Origin: Tannerellaceae bacterium
GTDB lineage: Bacteria; Bacteroidota; Bacteroidia; Bacteroidales; Tannerellaceae
Reading direction: 5' to 3'
DNA length: 58,637 nucleotides
Assembly (NCBI GenBank): GCA_021203545.1
Contig: JAJQAZ010000114.1
Location: 1 to 58,637, forward strand
Below, piece after piece: positions 1 to 10,413 of the stretch (the stretch's first letter is position 1; every line of letters begins with the position of its first letter). Under the pieces are notes generated by a model. The model ran no database searches. It was not told where the DNA came from and worked only from the letters and a program-made list of their open reading frames with translations. The position numbers and the translations under genes are program-made.

Positions 1-22
1 GATATATATTTATTTACAGTTT

Positions 23-781
23 TTATTTCCTTAGGGATTCTCCATATAATTCCACTCTAAGGGAACGATGAACAATTCTATCTAACACTGCATCGGCGAC
101 TGTTTTATCCCCTACCCAATCATGCCATTCATTGACTGGTATTTGAGATGTAATAATAGTAGACTTCTTTCCGTATCTGTCTTCTATTACATCCAGCAGG
201 TTCATTCGGGCTATTGCATCAAAAGGCTGCATTCCAAAATCATCCAGGATAAGTAAACCCATTCTCTCTATCTTTTTTAAATCCGTCAGAATAGTTCCTT
301 TGGCTTTTGCAGATTTTAGAAGTCCCATTAATCTTGCTGTATTCGTATAGAAAACCCTCCATCCTTTTTGACATGCTTCATAGCCCAGAGCTGTAGCTAA
401 ATAAGTCTTACCTGTACCGGTGCTGCCTGTAATAAATAAATCTTTATGTTCTGTGATAAAAGAGAGCTCTGCTAATCGTTGAACCTGATTTTTATCCAGG
501 CCTCTTTCTACAGAAAAATTGAGATCTTCTATGGATGCTTTATGCCGGAAGTTTGCGTATTTAATGGCTCGTTGTATACTTCTGTTACGTCTATCATCAT
601 ATTCACTAATTATGAGCCATGAGACAAATTGGTCAATCGTCATGGTCTCTTTTTGTCTTGTCTCCAGACTTATTCTAAAAGCATAATACATTCCCTGCAA
701 ACGTAGAGTTGCCATTCTTTCAAGGGTTTCTTTGTTCATTTCCATACGTGTTCCTGTAAGTTGTTTAATATTAATATTCAT
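23..781 (-). CDS. istB: IS21 helper ATPase IstB
   Basis: A 252-residue DnaC/IstB-like AAA+ ATPase that assists the IstA transposase in target choice and strand transfer. A Walker A motif (GSTGTGKT, about residues 118-125) and a Walker B motif (LLILDDFG, about 176-183) are visible, and the N-terminal part fits the IstB_N region. The length matches the family (about 245-265 residues). It lies 15 bp downstream of istA on the same strand, the usual arrangement. The reading frame is intact even though its partner is broken. A second ATG, 12 codons in (MEMNKETLERMATLRL), is the start most IstB proteins would suggest, so the first residues may not be translated. Confidence 0.93.
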   Translation of the reverse strand: MNINIKQLTGTRMEMNKETLERMATLRLQGMYYAFRISLETRQKETMTIDQFVSWLIISEYDDRRNRSIQRAIKYANFRHKASIEDLNFSVERGLDKNQVQRLAELSFITEHKDLFITGSTGTGKTYLATALGYEACQKGWRVFYTNTARLMGLLKSAKAKGTILTDLKKIERMGLLILDDFGMQPFDAIARMNLLDVIEDRYGKKSTIITSQIPVNEWHDWVGDKTVADAVLDRIVHRSLRVELYGESLRK

Positions 782-796
782 TGATTGTATAAGTGA

Positions 797-2329
797 TTAG
801 CTATAGTATTCTTTTCCCCGGATATTTTTATGGGACGGGGTCGATTTACCTTCTGCTATATCTTCTTCTAATGGTACTTCATCCTGATGATTGATCAGGA
901 TACTTTCTATAGCCGGATAATTATATAGACCATAGCTTTCTGCCCACCGGCAAGCATTAATTAATCGTTTTTCTCCGACCCTGCGGGCAAAAGAAAGGAT
1001 ACCTTGCACCGATTTGTATGCTTGTTCAGGATGTGCTTTTTTCTCTATCACTTTAGTGATATATTCTCCTAGATCAGGATGGATAGAGGCAGCCTCCTGG
1101 ATAAACTTTTCTGCACTCCATTCTGTATAGGCCCGATGGTGGGAGGCCAGGTGATCCTGATCTGTGGTATAACGGAAACGACTATAGGAACGGGCATGTT
1201 CTGCTATCTTTTCATATCGGAAGTAAACTTCAACTAAAGTGGAAGTATAAAGTAATTTTACTCTTTTACCTATATGCTTACAGGGAACACTATAATAATG
1301 GGCGTCCTCAGAGAGCCTTACATGTCCATTTTTCATAACCGTAACTACACATTGCTTTTTTAACTCATAACGGATGGGATTTAATTTACCTAAAGTCATG
1401 CGCTCTATTTCTTCAAATTGGTCACGCCGGCTATAGCTACGGCCAGAGAAAGGTGCATTATTATGTACCTCTAATGCTACCCTTATGGCGGCATTTAAAG
1501 TGGCCAGATCATGGAATACGCGTTCTTCCAGGCGTAAATAAATACTGCGATAAATAAGTTTAACGGCTCCCTCTACTAATGCTTTATCACGGGGACGGTA
1601 AGCACGGGTAGGAATTATACTACACCCGTAATGGTCTGCAAAATCAGCAAAGTCTTCGTTGATGACTGCTTCATATTTACTACTCTTGGTAACTGCAGCA
1701 CGAAGATTATCCGGAACAATAACCTGTGGAACTCCTTCGATGTATTGTAGGGTATGTTCACAGGCTAAGATAAGGTCTTCTTTCTTTTGGCTCATTACGG
1801 CTTCTACATACATTAACCCACTGCAGGGAAGGATCGCAACAAAAACTTCAACCGAAGTAATTTCACCACTGTTGGGGTCTACTATACTTAGTTTTTTACC
1901 TGCAAAATCTATAAATAATTTATCCCCGGCTTTATGCTCCAGGTGCATAACAGCACTGTTGGCTACCTGATGCTTCATTAAATAATCACAAAAACGAGAG
2001 CGACTATAGCCTTCCGGATACTTTTCTTTGTACTCACGATAGAGCATCTCACGGGTGACACCTTTGCGTTTGAGACGTTTGCAATAAACAGGTAGAAGTT
2101 TTTCTAATTGTGCCTGACGTCCATTGATTACTTCTTCGGGTTTCTCCTAAAGAAGATCTGATAAGTCTTTATCACTAAGCTCTAATAATTCTTCTATATT
2201 TAACCCGGATTCTTTTAATCGGATTAAATACTTTTTCACTGTTGTGCGGGACATTTTTAATAAGCCACCAATCATTTTGGTACCTTTCCCCTGGCTATGA
2301 AGCCGTAATACTTGTCGTAGCTTGTTCAT
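797..2329 (-). pseudogene. istA: IS21 transposase IstA, interrupted by an in-frame amber codon
   Basis: The N-terminal helix-turn-helix segment (2147-2329, starting MNKLRQVLRLHSQGKGTKMI) and the long C-terminal segment (797-2047) lie in the same frame. The only interruption is a TAG codon at 2147-2149. Translation through it gives continuous IstA-like sequence (…SDLL-stop-EKPEEVINGRQ…GVTREMLYREYK). The integrase core carries the DDE residues: Asp in KLFIDFAGK, Asp in VIVPDNLRAAV and Glu in DKALVEGAVK. The full length of about 510 residues matches the family. A single substitution from a sense codon explains the damage; readthrough or a base-calling error are alternatives. An internal start would give a protein lacking the DNA-binding N-terminus. 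Confidence 0.88.
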
Positions 2330-2437
2330 ACTGATTAATTTACCCAGGCATAATGAAGCATCCTTTATTTGTTAATTATGGTTTAAAGAATGCAATTATC
2401 CAGCAAACTACATCAATACTTTTTTCCCTTTTTAAAA

Positions 2438-2532
2438 GGGGCCACTTTCAATAGGATTTAGGGGATCACTTTCGGTAGGAATACCTGACCAGTTTCTTTT
2501 GGAATAAAGGGGGTAGTTTCAATAGGATTTTC
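2438..2532. repeat. Four tandem ~24-bp IS21 terminal repeats
   Basis: Four successive copies start near 2438, 2461, 2485 and 2509 and share the core CACTTTCAATAGGAT or a variant such as CACTTTCGGTAGGAAT and CAGTTTCTTTTGGAAT. Multiple terminal repeats next to the istA start are a family trait of IS21 elements and serve as IstA binding sites. The real element end should be near 2532 or slightly beyond. Confidence 0.7.
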
Positions 2533-2681
2533 CAGCTGAAAGAATAATCTAGGAAAATAGCTAATATATACGATGCGATAAAAAAGCGACTGTTCTCTTC
2601 TAATATCGTAGTATAAAAAGAAATAACATGCTTTAATATCCCGTAAAATTTCCTATCTTTGAGGGCGATAAAAATCAACCA

Positions 2682-2894
2682 ATGGAAATGAATCGAATCA
2701 AAGAAGTTTTGCAAGAAAAATGTTTGACACAAGTTTGGTTGGCTGACCAACTTGGGAAAAGTTTTAAGATTGTCAATGCATATGCATGTAATCGAAAACA
2801 ACCCAGCATTGAGACTCTTTTCCAGATTGCAAAACTATTGCAGGTGAGTGCAAAAGATTTGATAATTGATACTAATGAGAATAAATGCAAATAA
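2682..2894 (+). CDS. Small XRE/Cro-type helix-turn-helix regulator
   Basis: A 70-residue protein that is almost entirely one HTH_3 domain: LTQVWLADQLGKSFKIVNAYA for the recognition segment, then PSIETLFQIAKLLQVSAKDLI. It ends two bases before the mod start, so the two are probably co-transcribed and translationally coupled. Such small DNA-binding proteins next to restriction systems often act as controller proteins timing methylase and nuclease expression; here that role is inferred from position. A second ATG two codons downstream (2688) is an equally possible start. The gene is intact although both enzyme genes behind it are broken. Confidence 0.85.
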   Translation: MEMNRIKEVLQEKCLTQVWLADQLGKSFKIVNAYACNRKQPSIETLFQIAKLLQVSAKDLIIDTNENKCK

Positions 2895-2895
2895 T

Positions 2896-4891
2896 ATGAT
2901 AAAGAACATTATAGAAACAAACGAATCGAAAACTCCGAATAGCAATGAAATGACTGTTTTGCATAAGTATTTTCCTCAATGTTTTACTAATGAAGGATAT
3001 TTTGATATAGATAGGTTCCAAGATCTCATAAAAGAAAATGTTACTGTTACTGAAGAAGGGTATAACTTAAATTTTCTTGGAAAGAATTATGGGAAACTTT
3101 TAGCATCAATAGACACAACTACTGTTATACAACCTGATACCGAACATAATTCCAGACCAGAAAATTTCAATAGCCAGAACATATATGTAAGCGGAGATAA
3201 TCTTGATGCATTGAAGCATTTGTTAAAATCGTATGCAGGCAAAATTAAGTGCATATATATAGATCCTCCTTATAATACAGGTAGTGATGGCTTTGTATAC
3301 AATGACAATTTCAGTTTTACAGTAGAAGAACTTTCTGCAAAATTGAGCATCAGTGAAGAACGGGCTGCTAAAATACTCGATCTTACCAAGCGTGGTTCAG
3401 CCTCTCATTCCGCATGGCTAATGTTCATGCTTCCTCGACTGCAGCTCGCTAAAGATTGCTTAAGTAACGATGGAGTCATTTTTATTTCTATTGATAATAA
3501 CGAAATAGCCAATCTAAAACTATTATGCGACTCCGTATTTGGTGAAGAAAATTTCATAGAAATATTTTCATGGGTAAAGACCTCTACTCCACCTTCTCTT
3601 TCTACTAAATCTCGAAAAGTAACTGAATACGTTCTTTGCTATGAAAGATTTAGGAATGATTATAAATATTTAGGAGAATTGCTTGATGGAGGTGATCAGC
3701 CTCTATTAAATTCAGGAAATAAAGAGAGAACCCTTTGTTTTTCAAAAGAAAAAGTATTCTTTAGTTCTCAAAAGATGAGAGGTCAAATATTACCATACAC
3801 ATCGGAAAGAACTTCTCTTTTAAATGAAATTTATATAAATGACGACGGCTATGCCGACAGGGACATTATTCTTAAGGGTGAATTTAAATGGACGGAAAAC
3901 AAACTAACAGAAGAAATCGACAAGGGAACAACTTTTATTATAAAAAGTGAACTCTTATCTATTCGTTTTATTCGACAGGGGGAAGGATGGAAGCGTCCTA
4001 CAAATCATATAAAAGAAGACACATTATTCCCACTAATTAACAAGGTCAATAACGGGGTAGAAACAAATGAGGGGGCTTCTACTGATTTAGAGTCGTTGAT
4101 GGGGACAAAAATATTCAGTTTCCCGAAGCCACCTTCTTTGATTAAATGTCTCATGAATTTTATCATACAGGACAATGACATTGTTTTGGACTTCTTTTCA
4201 GGCTCCGGGACAACTGCGGAAGCTGTAATGCAACATAATGCAAAAGAAGGCCACAATCGAAATGTTAAATATATTTTAGTTCAGTTGCCGGAGAATTTAG
4301 ATGAAAATTTGAAATCTGCAGATAACCCGGCAAAATAATTATTGAAAATAGTATAAAGCTATTAGATTCAATTGGGAAACCGCATACTCTTGACCAGATT
4401 GGTATAGAACGTATAAAACGAGCCGCCAAAAGAATCAAAGAAGAAACAGGGGCAAATATCGATTATGGATTTAAACATTATACTCTGGTAGAGCCGTCAG
4501 AAGATACAATTGATAAACTTGCGAGATTTGATCCTAATGGAATCTTTTCCGAAGATAATATACTTACACTTTTCGGAAAAGAAAGTGTCTTAGAAACTTG
4601 GCTGGTAAACGATGGTTATGGATTTGGCGTAAAAGTCAACTCAATTTTGCTAGATAAATATACATTTATCATTACGATAAACATCTTTATCTCATCGATG
4701 CTTATTTTTCTGAAATGGATATGGTGAGATTGGTTAATAAATTTAATCATGATGCTGGATTCAATCCTGAAAATATTGTAATCTTTGGATACAGTTTCTC
4801 TTTCTCAGAGATAGAAATGTTTCGGAAGAACATTCCCGTTTTGAAAGACAGTGAGAAGAATTTAAAACCTAATATGGATATCAGATATTAA
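2896..4891 (+). pseudogene. mod: Type III restriction-modification DNA methyltransferase (Mod), two frameshifts
   Basis: A beta-class N6-adenine/N4-cytosine methyltransferase. The catalytic motif DPPYNTGSDGF lies at about nt 3262-3294 and the SAM motif FSGSGTT near 4196-4216, with a variable target-recognition region between. I choose the start at 2896 (MIKNIIETNESK), just after the regulator stop, over an upstream in-frame ATG inside the regulator. Two single-base deletions break it. At about 4332-4336 (CAAAATAA) the frame shifts by -1 and continues as KIIIENSIKLLDSIGKPH; at about 4655-4662 it shifts again and continues YHYDKHLYLIDAYF to the stop at 4889-4891. The reconstructed protein is about 665 residues, normal for Mod. 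The res gene starts 11 bp downstream. The first 480 residues contain both catalytic motifs, but the missing C-terminus makes activity doubtful. Confidence 0.88.
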
Positions 4892-4902
4892 GCAGGCGGA
4901 TT

Positions 4903-7864
4903 ATGGAATTAATACTTCAAACGGGACTTGAACACCAGCAGAAACCCGTGGATGCAATTATTGGGGTTTTTAAAGATATTCATATCGATAGCCCTTCTCA
5001 ATTCTACGAAAACCCTCGGGTAGACTTGATGGATGAATATATTCTCTCTAATATAAGGGATCAACAAAAATATACTAACCTCCATTCGTCACTTCATAAG
5101 ACAGCTCAAGTTGAAAATAACTGTCTAAATATTGACATTAAAATGGAAACAGGTACAGGAAAGACATATGTTTATACGCATACTATTTTCGAACTTCATG
5201 AAAAGTACGGAATCAATAAATTCATTATTGCCGTCCCGACTTTACCAATTAAAGCAGGCACACAACAATTCCTTCAGGAGGGTTATGTCCAAAAGCACTT
5301 TCAAAATACCCGAGGATATAATTCCTCTATTGACTTATGTGTATTAAAGCCAGTGGCAAAAAAGAAAGGCAAAAGTTTTTTCCCTAGTGTCGTAAGAGCT
5401 TTTGTCGATGGTTCATGTCAAAACACCAATCGAATTTATGTTTTATTGGTCAATATGCATTTGCTTACAAACGGGAATCTTCTGAGTCGGGACGATTATG
5501 ATTTTGGTGTACAAGGTTTTTATCGCCCCTTCGATGCAATACGAGCGACTCATCCTTTTGTCATTATAGATGAACCTCATCGTTTTCAACGCGACCAAAA
5601 GGCATATGAAAAAATTGTAAAAGAAATTGAACTACAATGTATAATACGATTTGGGGCTACATTCCCAACCACTACTACAGGCAGAGGACGAAACAAAGTT
5701 ACAAAAACTGATTACTTAAATCTTTTATATGACTTGAATGCTTGCGATTCGTTTAATCAGAATCTAATTAAAGGTGTTGCAAAGGAGCACTTTGAACCCA
5801 TTTTCTCTAAAAATGAAAAAGTAAAAATAACAAGCATACAGAATAGAGAATCCGTTACCTTCAATCACCGAACTACGACAGGTAGTAGATCATATACTTT
5901 ACAGAAAGATGACTCTCTTGGCATAATCAGTGAAGAATTATCAGGACTGACTATTACTGGTATCGGGACTGGTAATATTGAATTGTCAAATGGATTAGTA
6001 AAATATAAAGGCGAAGAATTTACTGTTGATATATATTCGGAATCCTATCAAGAACAGATGATACGCTTGGCCATTCAGCGTCATTTCGAAACAGAGCGAG
6101 AAAACTTTAATCGTAATTGTAAAATAAAAACACTTGCTCTTTTTTTTTATTGACAATATTCAATCTTACCGCGGGAATACTAACGAAAAAGGTTGGCTTA
6201 AAGAGATATTTGAAAGGTTACTAATTGAACGCTTAAAATATGAACTAACACAAACTAATACGAAAGAATATGAAAATTATCTTTATGCGAGTTTAAATGA
6301 TATTTCTGCTTGCCATGCAGGTTATTTTGCACAGGATAACAATGATTCTGACGAAGCTATTGCCAAAGAAGTAGACGAAATACTTCATAATAAAAAGAAA
6401 TTGTTGTCTTTCCTTAATAAAGATGGGACTCTTAACACATGGCGGTTCTTGTTTTCTAAATGGACACTTAAAGAGGGATGGGATAACCCGAATGTTTTTA
6501 CTATAACTAAATTACGTTCTAGTGGAAGTGAGAACAGCAAAATACAAGAGGTAGGACGTGGCCTCAGACTACCTGTTGATGAATTTGGGAATCGAATCGC
6601 TAATGAAGAATTTTTACTTAACTATATTGTGGATTTCACTGAAGCTGATTTTGCTAATAAATTAGTGGCTCAAATTAACGAGCAGCTACCATCAATGGAT
6701 GGTTTACAAATAAGTTCAGAAGATTTAATTCGCGTGGCTAAATTAAGAAACATCGATGAGAATGCTTTTATGATAGAACTGCTGCAAAAAGGATATATTG
6801 ACTTCGATAAGAATATTATAATTGAAAATATAGATGCTCTGTTTGCTGAATATAAAGAATTTAATAATAGTGGGCTAGGCAATAGCAAAATTATTGATAG
6901 AAACAAAAAAGTATCAAATAAAATAAAAGTTAGAAAAGCACGATTCGATGAACTTAAAGAACTTTGGGATATTATTAATCGGAAATACGTCATATTTTTC
7001 GATCACGAAATAGATTCTTTAATAGAGAAAGACTTACCTCGATTATTTGAATTAGGGGTTTTTGCAGACACTGAAGTAACAAGCCATAAAGAAACAGTCG
7101 GAATAGAAAACGGGCAAATACATACTATTGGTGATGCAGGTATTTCCTATTTAATAAAAGGTCGTCAATTACCTTACAATATTTTCCTTAAGCGATTGAA
7201 CAAAGCAACATCTATTTCTCTTTCTGTTATACATAATTCTATATGTACTTTCGCAAAAGAAAATGTTCTGTTTAAAGAATCTTATATAAATGAATCATCC
7301 CTGACACGTATTATTAAAGCATTCGAAGATTGGAAAGCACAAAATATGCAAGGGCGTTTTCATTACAAACAAACAAACTACAGACCTACCGCTACTGCTT
7401 TAACAAATCTTGATGGAACGATAAAAGCTGAAGTTGTTCAAGGTAATATTGGAATTCATCTGGGAAAAGGGGATGTTTCCGATAAGTATTTATATGATGC
7501 TATTGCTTATGATTCTGAGCTTGAAAAAAGCAATATCAAAACAGTTATATATGAAGTAATTGTTTATGGTAAAATACCCCGTCGGAGTATATCGATACCG
7601 ACGATAGCTGATAGTACTTATAGCCCTGATTTCATGTATGTAGTAAGAAAATCTAATGGACAAAAGCAACTTAATATTGTTATCGAAACCAAAGATGTTG
7701 AGAATAAAATGGCTTTGCGGGGTAATGAGGAAGTGAAAATTAATTGTGCACGGGTATTTTTTGAACAATTAAAACTTGATGGCTATAATGTCGTTTTCAG
7801 AGATCAATTGAATAATAAAGGAATGGCAATAATTATATCCGATTTACTCCAAACAAATAGTTAA
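4903..7864 (+). pseudogene. res: Type III restriction enzyme Res subunit, frameshift in a T9 tract
   Basis: An ATP-dependent translocase/endonuclease that cuts when two unmethylated sites are met. The helicase motifs are clear: Walker A METGTGKTYVY at about residue 83, DEAD-like IIDEPHRF at about 222, and motif VI QEVGRGLRLP in the second half. A PD-(D/E)xK nuclease is seen near the end (PDFMYV…IVIETKD, nt about 7624-7695). The frame breaks at 6140-6148, where nine T residues replace the eight that would give continuous sequence (KTLALFFIDNIQSYRG). The rebuilt length of about 986 residues is normal. Either the extra T inactivates Res, or the tract is a slippage switch, or it is a sequencing error. 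A nuclease that is OFF alongside a broken methylase is what one would expect of a dead or safely silenced system. Confidence 0.9.
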
Positions 7865-7997
7865 CATCAACAGTTTATACTAGAAAAATAATCCAAAGTT
7901 GGTAAACTGAAAATGCAAAATTATTAAATAATAGCTTTGAAACCCTAGCAAAATCTCTTAAAACAGGGCTATAATTTCAGAGAATTGCTATCTATGT

Positions 7998-8072
7998 ATA
8001 AAGTTCATTGGTACAATGTAATAGACTGAAAATCGGTGCAGCAATTTCGTGGGTCAAATCATGGGACTACCG
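7998..8072 (+). other. Degenerate tRNA-like sequence (tRNA-Phe type), possible island attachment remnant
   Basis: The stretch resembles a decayed tRNA. It has a D-arm-like AGTTCATTGGTA and an anticodon arm ATAGA-CTGAAAA-TCGGT, with the GAA anticodon in the right loop position and one mismatch in the five stem pairs. A T-loop-like GGGTCAAATC follows. The T-stem and acceptor pairings are poor, so it is not a functional tRNA. It lies directly behind the restriction island, where tRNA fragments left by integration are common. Chance resemblance cannot be excluded. Confidence 0.3.
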
Positions 8073-8140
8073 TTTTCAGGCTTTACAAAATACTGGTAAT
8101 CAACGGAAAGTGCAAAGGTTCATTTTCCGTCCATACCGCC

Positions 8141-8184
8141 AAGAGGGTTGATAATCTATTGATTATCAACCCTCTTTTTGTTTT
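8141..8184 (+). terminator. Intrinsic terminator with 15-bp perfect stem
   Basis: Positions 8141-8155 pair perfectly with 8162-8176 around a six-base loop, followed by a T tract (8175-8179). It could end the restriction operon or a transcript over the tRNA-like sequence. On the minus strand the stem lacks a good T tract, so it is mainly a plus-strand terminator. A weaker hairpin (ACGGAAA/TTTCCGT, 8103-8130) lies just before it. Confidence 0.8.
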
Positions 8185-8217
8185 ACACTATTTATTTGTG
8201 TTACAAATTACAGATTA

Positions 8218-8306
8218 CGCGTCCTCGCTATGTCGCTGATATGAGTGAAGCTCCTGCTTTATATGAGGCTGGAGCCTCACTTTTAAATAGCGACGTAGCG
8301 AGACGC
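8218..8306. repeat. Nested imperfect inverted repeat in the 7865-8475 gene-free region
   Basis: An outer arm at about 8218-8240 (GCGTCCTCGCTATGTCGCT) matches the reverse complement of about 8289-8306 (AGCGACGTAGCGAGACGC) with few differences. An inner arm, GTGAAGCTCCTGC, matches GCTGGAGCCTCAC around a short AT-rich loop. The two arms nest into one long hairpin. No gene is convincing here, and the short open frames across it are shadows. It could be a small palindromic mobile repeat or a structured RNA. Confidence 0.55.
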
Positions 8307-8475
8307 TATGCCGAACAGGAGCCAAAGAACCTGTATAAATCACCTTTGGGAATCTCCTCCCTTTATCACAAAGGTAAAAGAAGTGTAAAATACCAGATTG
8401 AACAACTGTAACCTGATAACCGAATTAGCATATTGTTTCTTATTATACAAATATCGTTTATTTATAACTCTATAT

Positions 8476-10186
8476 TTACCGGGGTACAGTGATGCCTGTT
8501 TTCTTTTTTCGTTGCAGGTCTTTTTGCCAATCGTCTACGCTCCAGTTTTCCGGATGGGGCTCTATCAGGTGTCTTACCTGATTATAGTAACGGTGTGCTT
8601 TCCCTGTCCATGCGTAATAGTTAGTATGGAGGAACATGTTGTGCCAGCGGTGGTCGAGTGGCGGATTAGTCTCATTCTTTTCAAGGAGAACATCGTTTGT
8701 TACTCCCGGCCATATATGTTCTACTAATACATAATCGCTATCAATAAGTGGGGCCAGTGCGTCGTAAAACGTTTCGGGCGGCAGGATATGGTAGGCTACC
8801 TTTGAATAAATCATCAGGAAGAAGCGTTGATTGGTGTAGAGGTAGTAGCTGTCGTAGTTTTTGGCGTAGTGTTGCAGCCACTTCCAGAAGTTATCGGGTA
8901 TATCCTGGCTTACTGCGTAGCGGTAAAGGTAGTCGCACCACATGATGTCCATGGATGGGTAATGGGAATCCTGCGACCAGATGGTGTAAAGCAGGTGGTT
9001 GTGTTTGTTATATATCTCCCACATAATTTCTGCTACTGCGGCGGTGGTGTTGTAAATTACTGCCAGGAGGAAGGAGCGGAACGCATTACCCAGCCGGAGG
9101 GCTTCCGGTTCTTTCCGGGTTTTGGAGAGGGTGACGGCTATTTCACGGTAGACGGTCCATAGTTCCCTGACCTGTTCAAGGGTGAGGCTGTTCAGGACGA
9201 TGTATCCCCGGTGGTTGATGGTATAGTCTTCGTATTTGTTATGGTCGTTCATGTAGGTTTCCGGCAGGTCGTCCAGTATGTCGTCTTTACCACCTGCCAG
9301 TATGTGTTTGGCGTTTTCGAGTATCATGGGGTAGAGTCTGGATGATTTGCGTTCGTACCAGAGCCGGGCTACGGCGCGTGGGCATCTTTCTGCATAGGAG
9401 GTGACCAGCTCATCGTTTGCTTCGTCTAATCCTGCTACTAACAGGGCGTAGTGGCATATCCGGTCGTTGGCTTTGCCGCTTTTGAGGATTTTGACAGCCA
9501 GGGGTATGGCTTGCCTGTAACTGTTTTCGGCCATCAGGCGCATCCGTGCGAAGGAGGGCCATGTGTCTTGCCCGCCGAACGTTTTTATATAGAGGTACCA
9601 GGGGAATGGGTCTGTCCAGCCGTGGTAAAAGGTTACCGGGTCACAGGGCAGGCGGAAGTCGTCGGTATAGTGTCGGTGTTTGCGGATGTTTTTTATCATG
9701 AAGTAGTGTAGCCGTGCATCGTAGGGAGTACCGGGATGTTTCCTTTGCCAGGCACTATGAAGCTCGGTTACATAGCTGGTTTCGTGCAGGTATTTTTCAA
9801 AAAACATCAGTTCTTTGTAGGAAAGTGGGGTACGGGTGGCGTCTATAAAGCCACCGGGGTATTCTTCGCCTGCTTGGGTTACAAACGGACGGAGTAGTGA
9901 ATCGTCCGATAGGGGTGGATAATCTGTTTGCTCATCGTCTGTGACGGTTACCCACAGTATTTGCTCATTTTGCAGGATGGCTACCGGGCACAGGATGGGT
10001 TTGCCTTTTTGTTCTTCTATGCTGATAAGCATCCGGCCCTCTTTTTTTTGCTGTTGGGGTAAGGTTGAGGAGTATATAGTATTCACTGATTCCTGTATGG
10101 AGGCGATAACACGCTGTTGCGGTTTCTATCGTAAACTGTTCTTGCTGAAGCAGCAACCGGGTGAAGGGGAGGGTATATTTCTGCAT
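8476..10186 (-). pseudogene. Hypothetical protein of unknown family, probable N-terminal frameshift
   Basis: I do not recognise the family. The main frame (8476-10086) encodes about 536 residues rich in Trp, Tyr and His, with no signal peptide or membrane segment, so it is probably cytoplasmic. Its only nearby start is a GTG at 10086. An overlapping frame begins with a proper ATG at 10186 (MQKYTLPFTRLLLQQEQFTI). Joining the two near 10112-10120 gives smooth sequence (…FTIET then QQRVIASIQESVNTIYSS), so a one-base indel is the best explanation. Alternatively the GTG start is real and the upstream frame is spurious. The gene stands alone between the gene-free stretch and the MFS gene. Confidence 0.6.
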
Positions 10187-10413
10187 GGCTGTCTGTTTTT
10201 TAGATTAGTTTCTTCTTACAAAGAACGGATTTTTTACGGAAAAAGTAGTATTCTTTTTAAATAAACAATATCCGACAAATTCAACTTATCCTTTCAATAG
10301 TTTGATAGATGTAAGGGCATTTTCTTTTTACTAATGCATTTAATTATGCTTACGGTCAGACATGATAAAATTATGCAGGTAAGGGTATTACTGTCTGGTA
10401 AAGCAGTTAAATA

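Larger units (their letters stand above)
1..2532 (-). mobile_element. IS21-family insertion element (left end not resolved)
   Basis: Two adjacent leftward genes in the istA-istB order that defines IS21-type elements, followed on the istA side by tandem terminal repeats at 2438-2532. The left terminus is not visible: only 22 bases precede the istB stop, so it may lie outside the window. I found no clear target duplication. Because istA has an in-frame amber codon, the element is probably immobile unless the stop is read through or is a sequencing error. Confidence 0.85.

Noticed and set aside
1659-1970. Plus-strand open frame inside istA
   Set aside because: It is the shadow of the transposase gene on the other strand, with no start context or recognisable domain.
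4325-4340. Programmed -1 frameshift in mod
   Set aside because: The site CAAAATAA is not a canonical slippery heptamer and no downstream stem or pseudoknot is apparent; a second shift follows 320 bp later.
8398-9711. Several plus-strand open frames over the 8476-10186 gene
   Set aside because: They mirror the long minus-strand frame and show low-complexity Gly/Val-rich translations typical of antisense frames.
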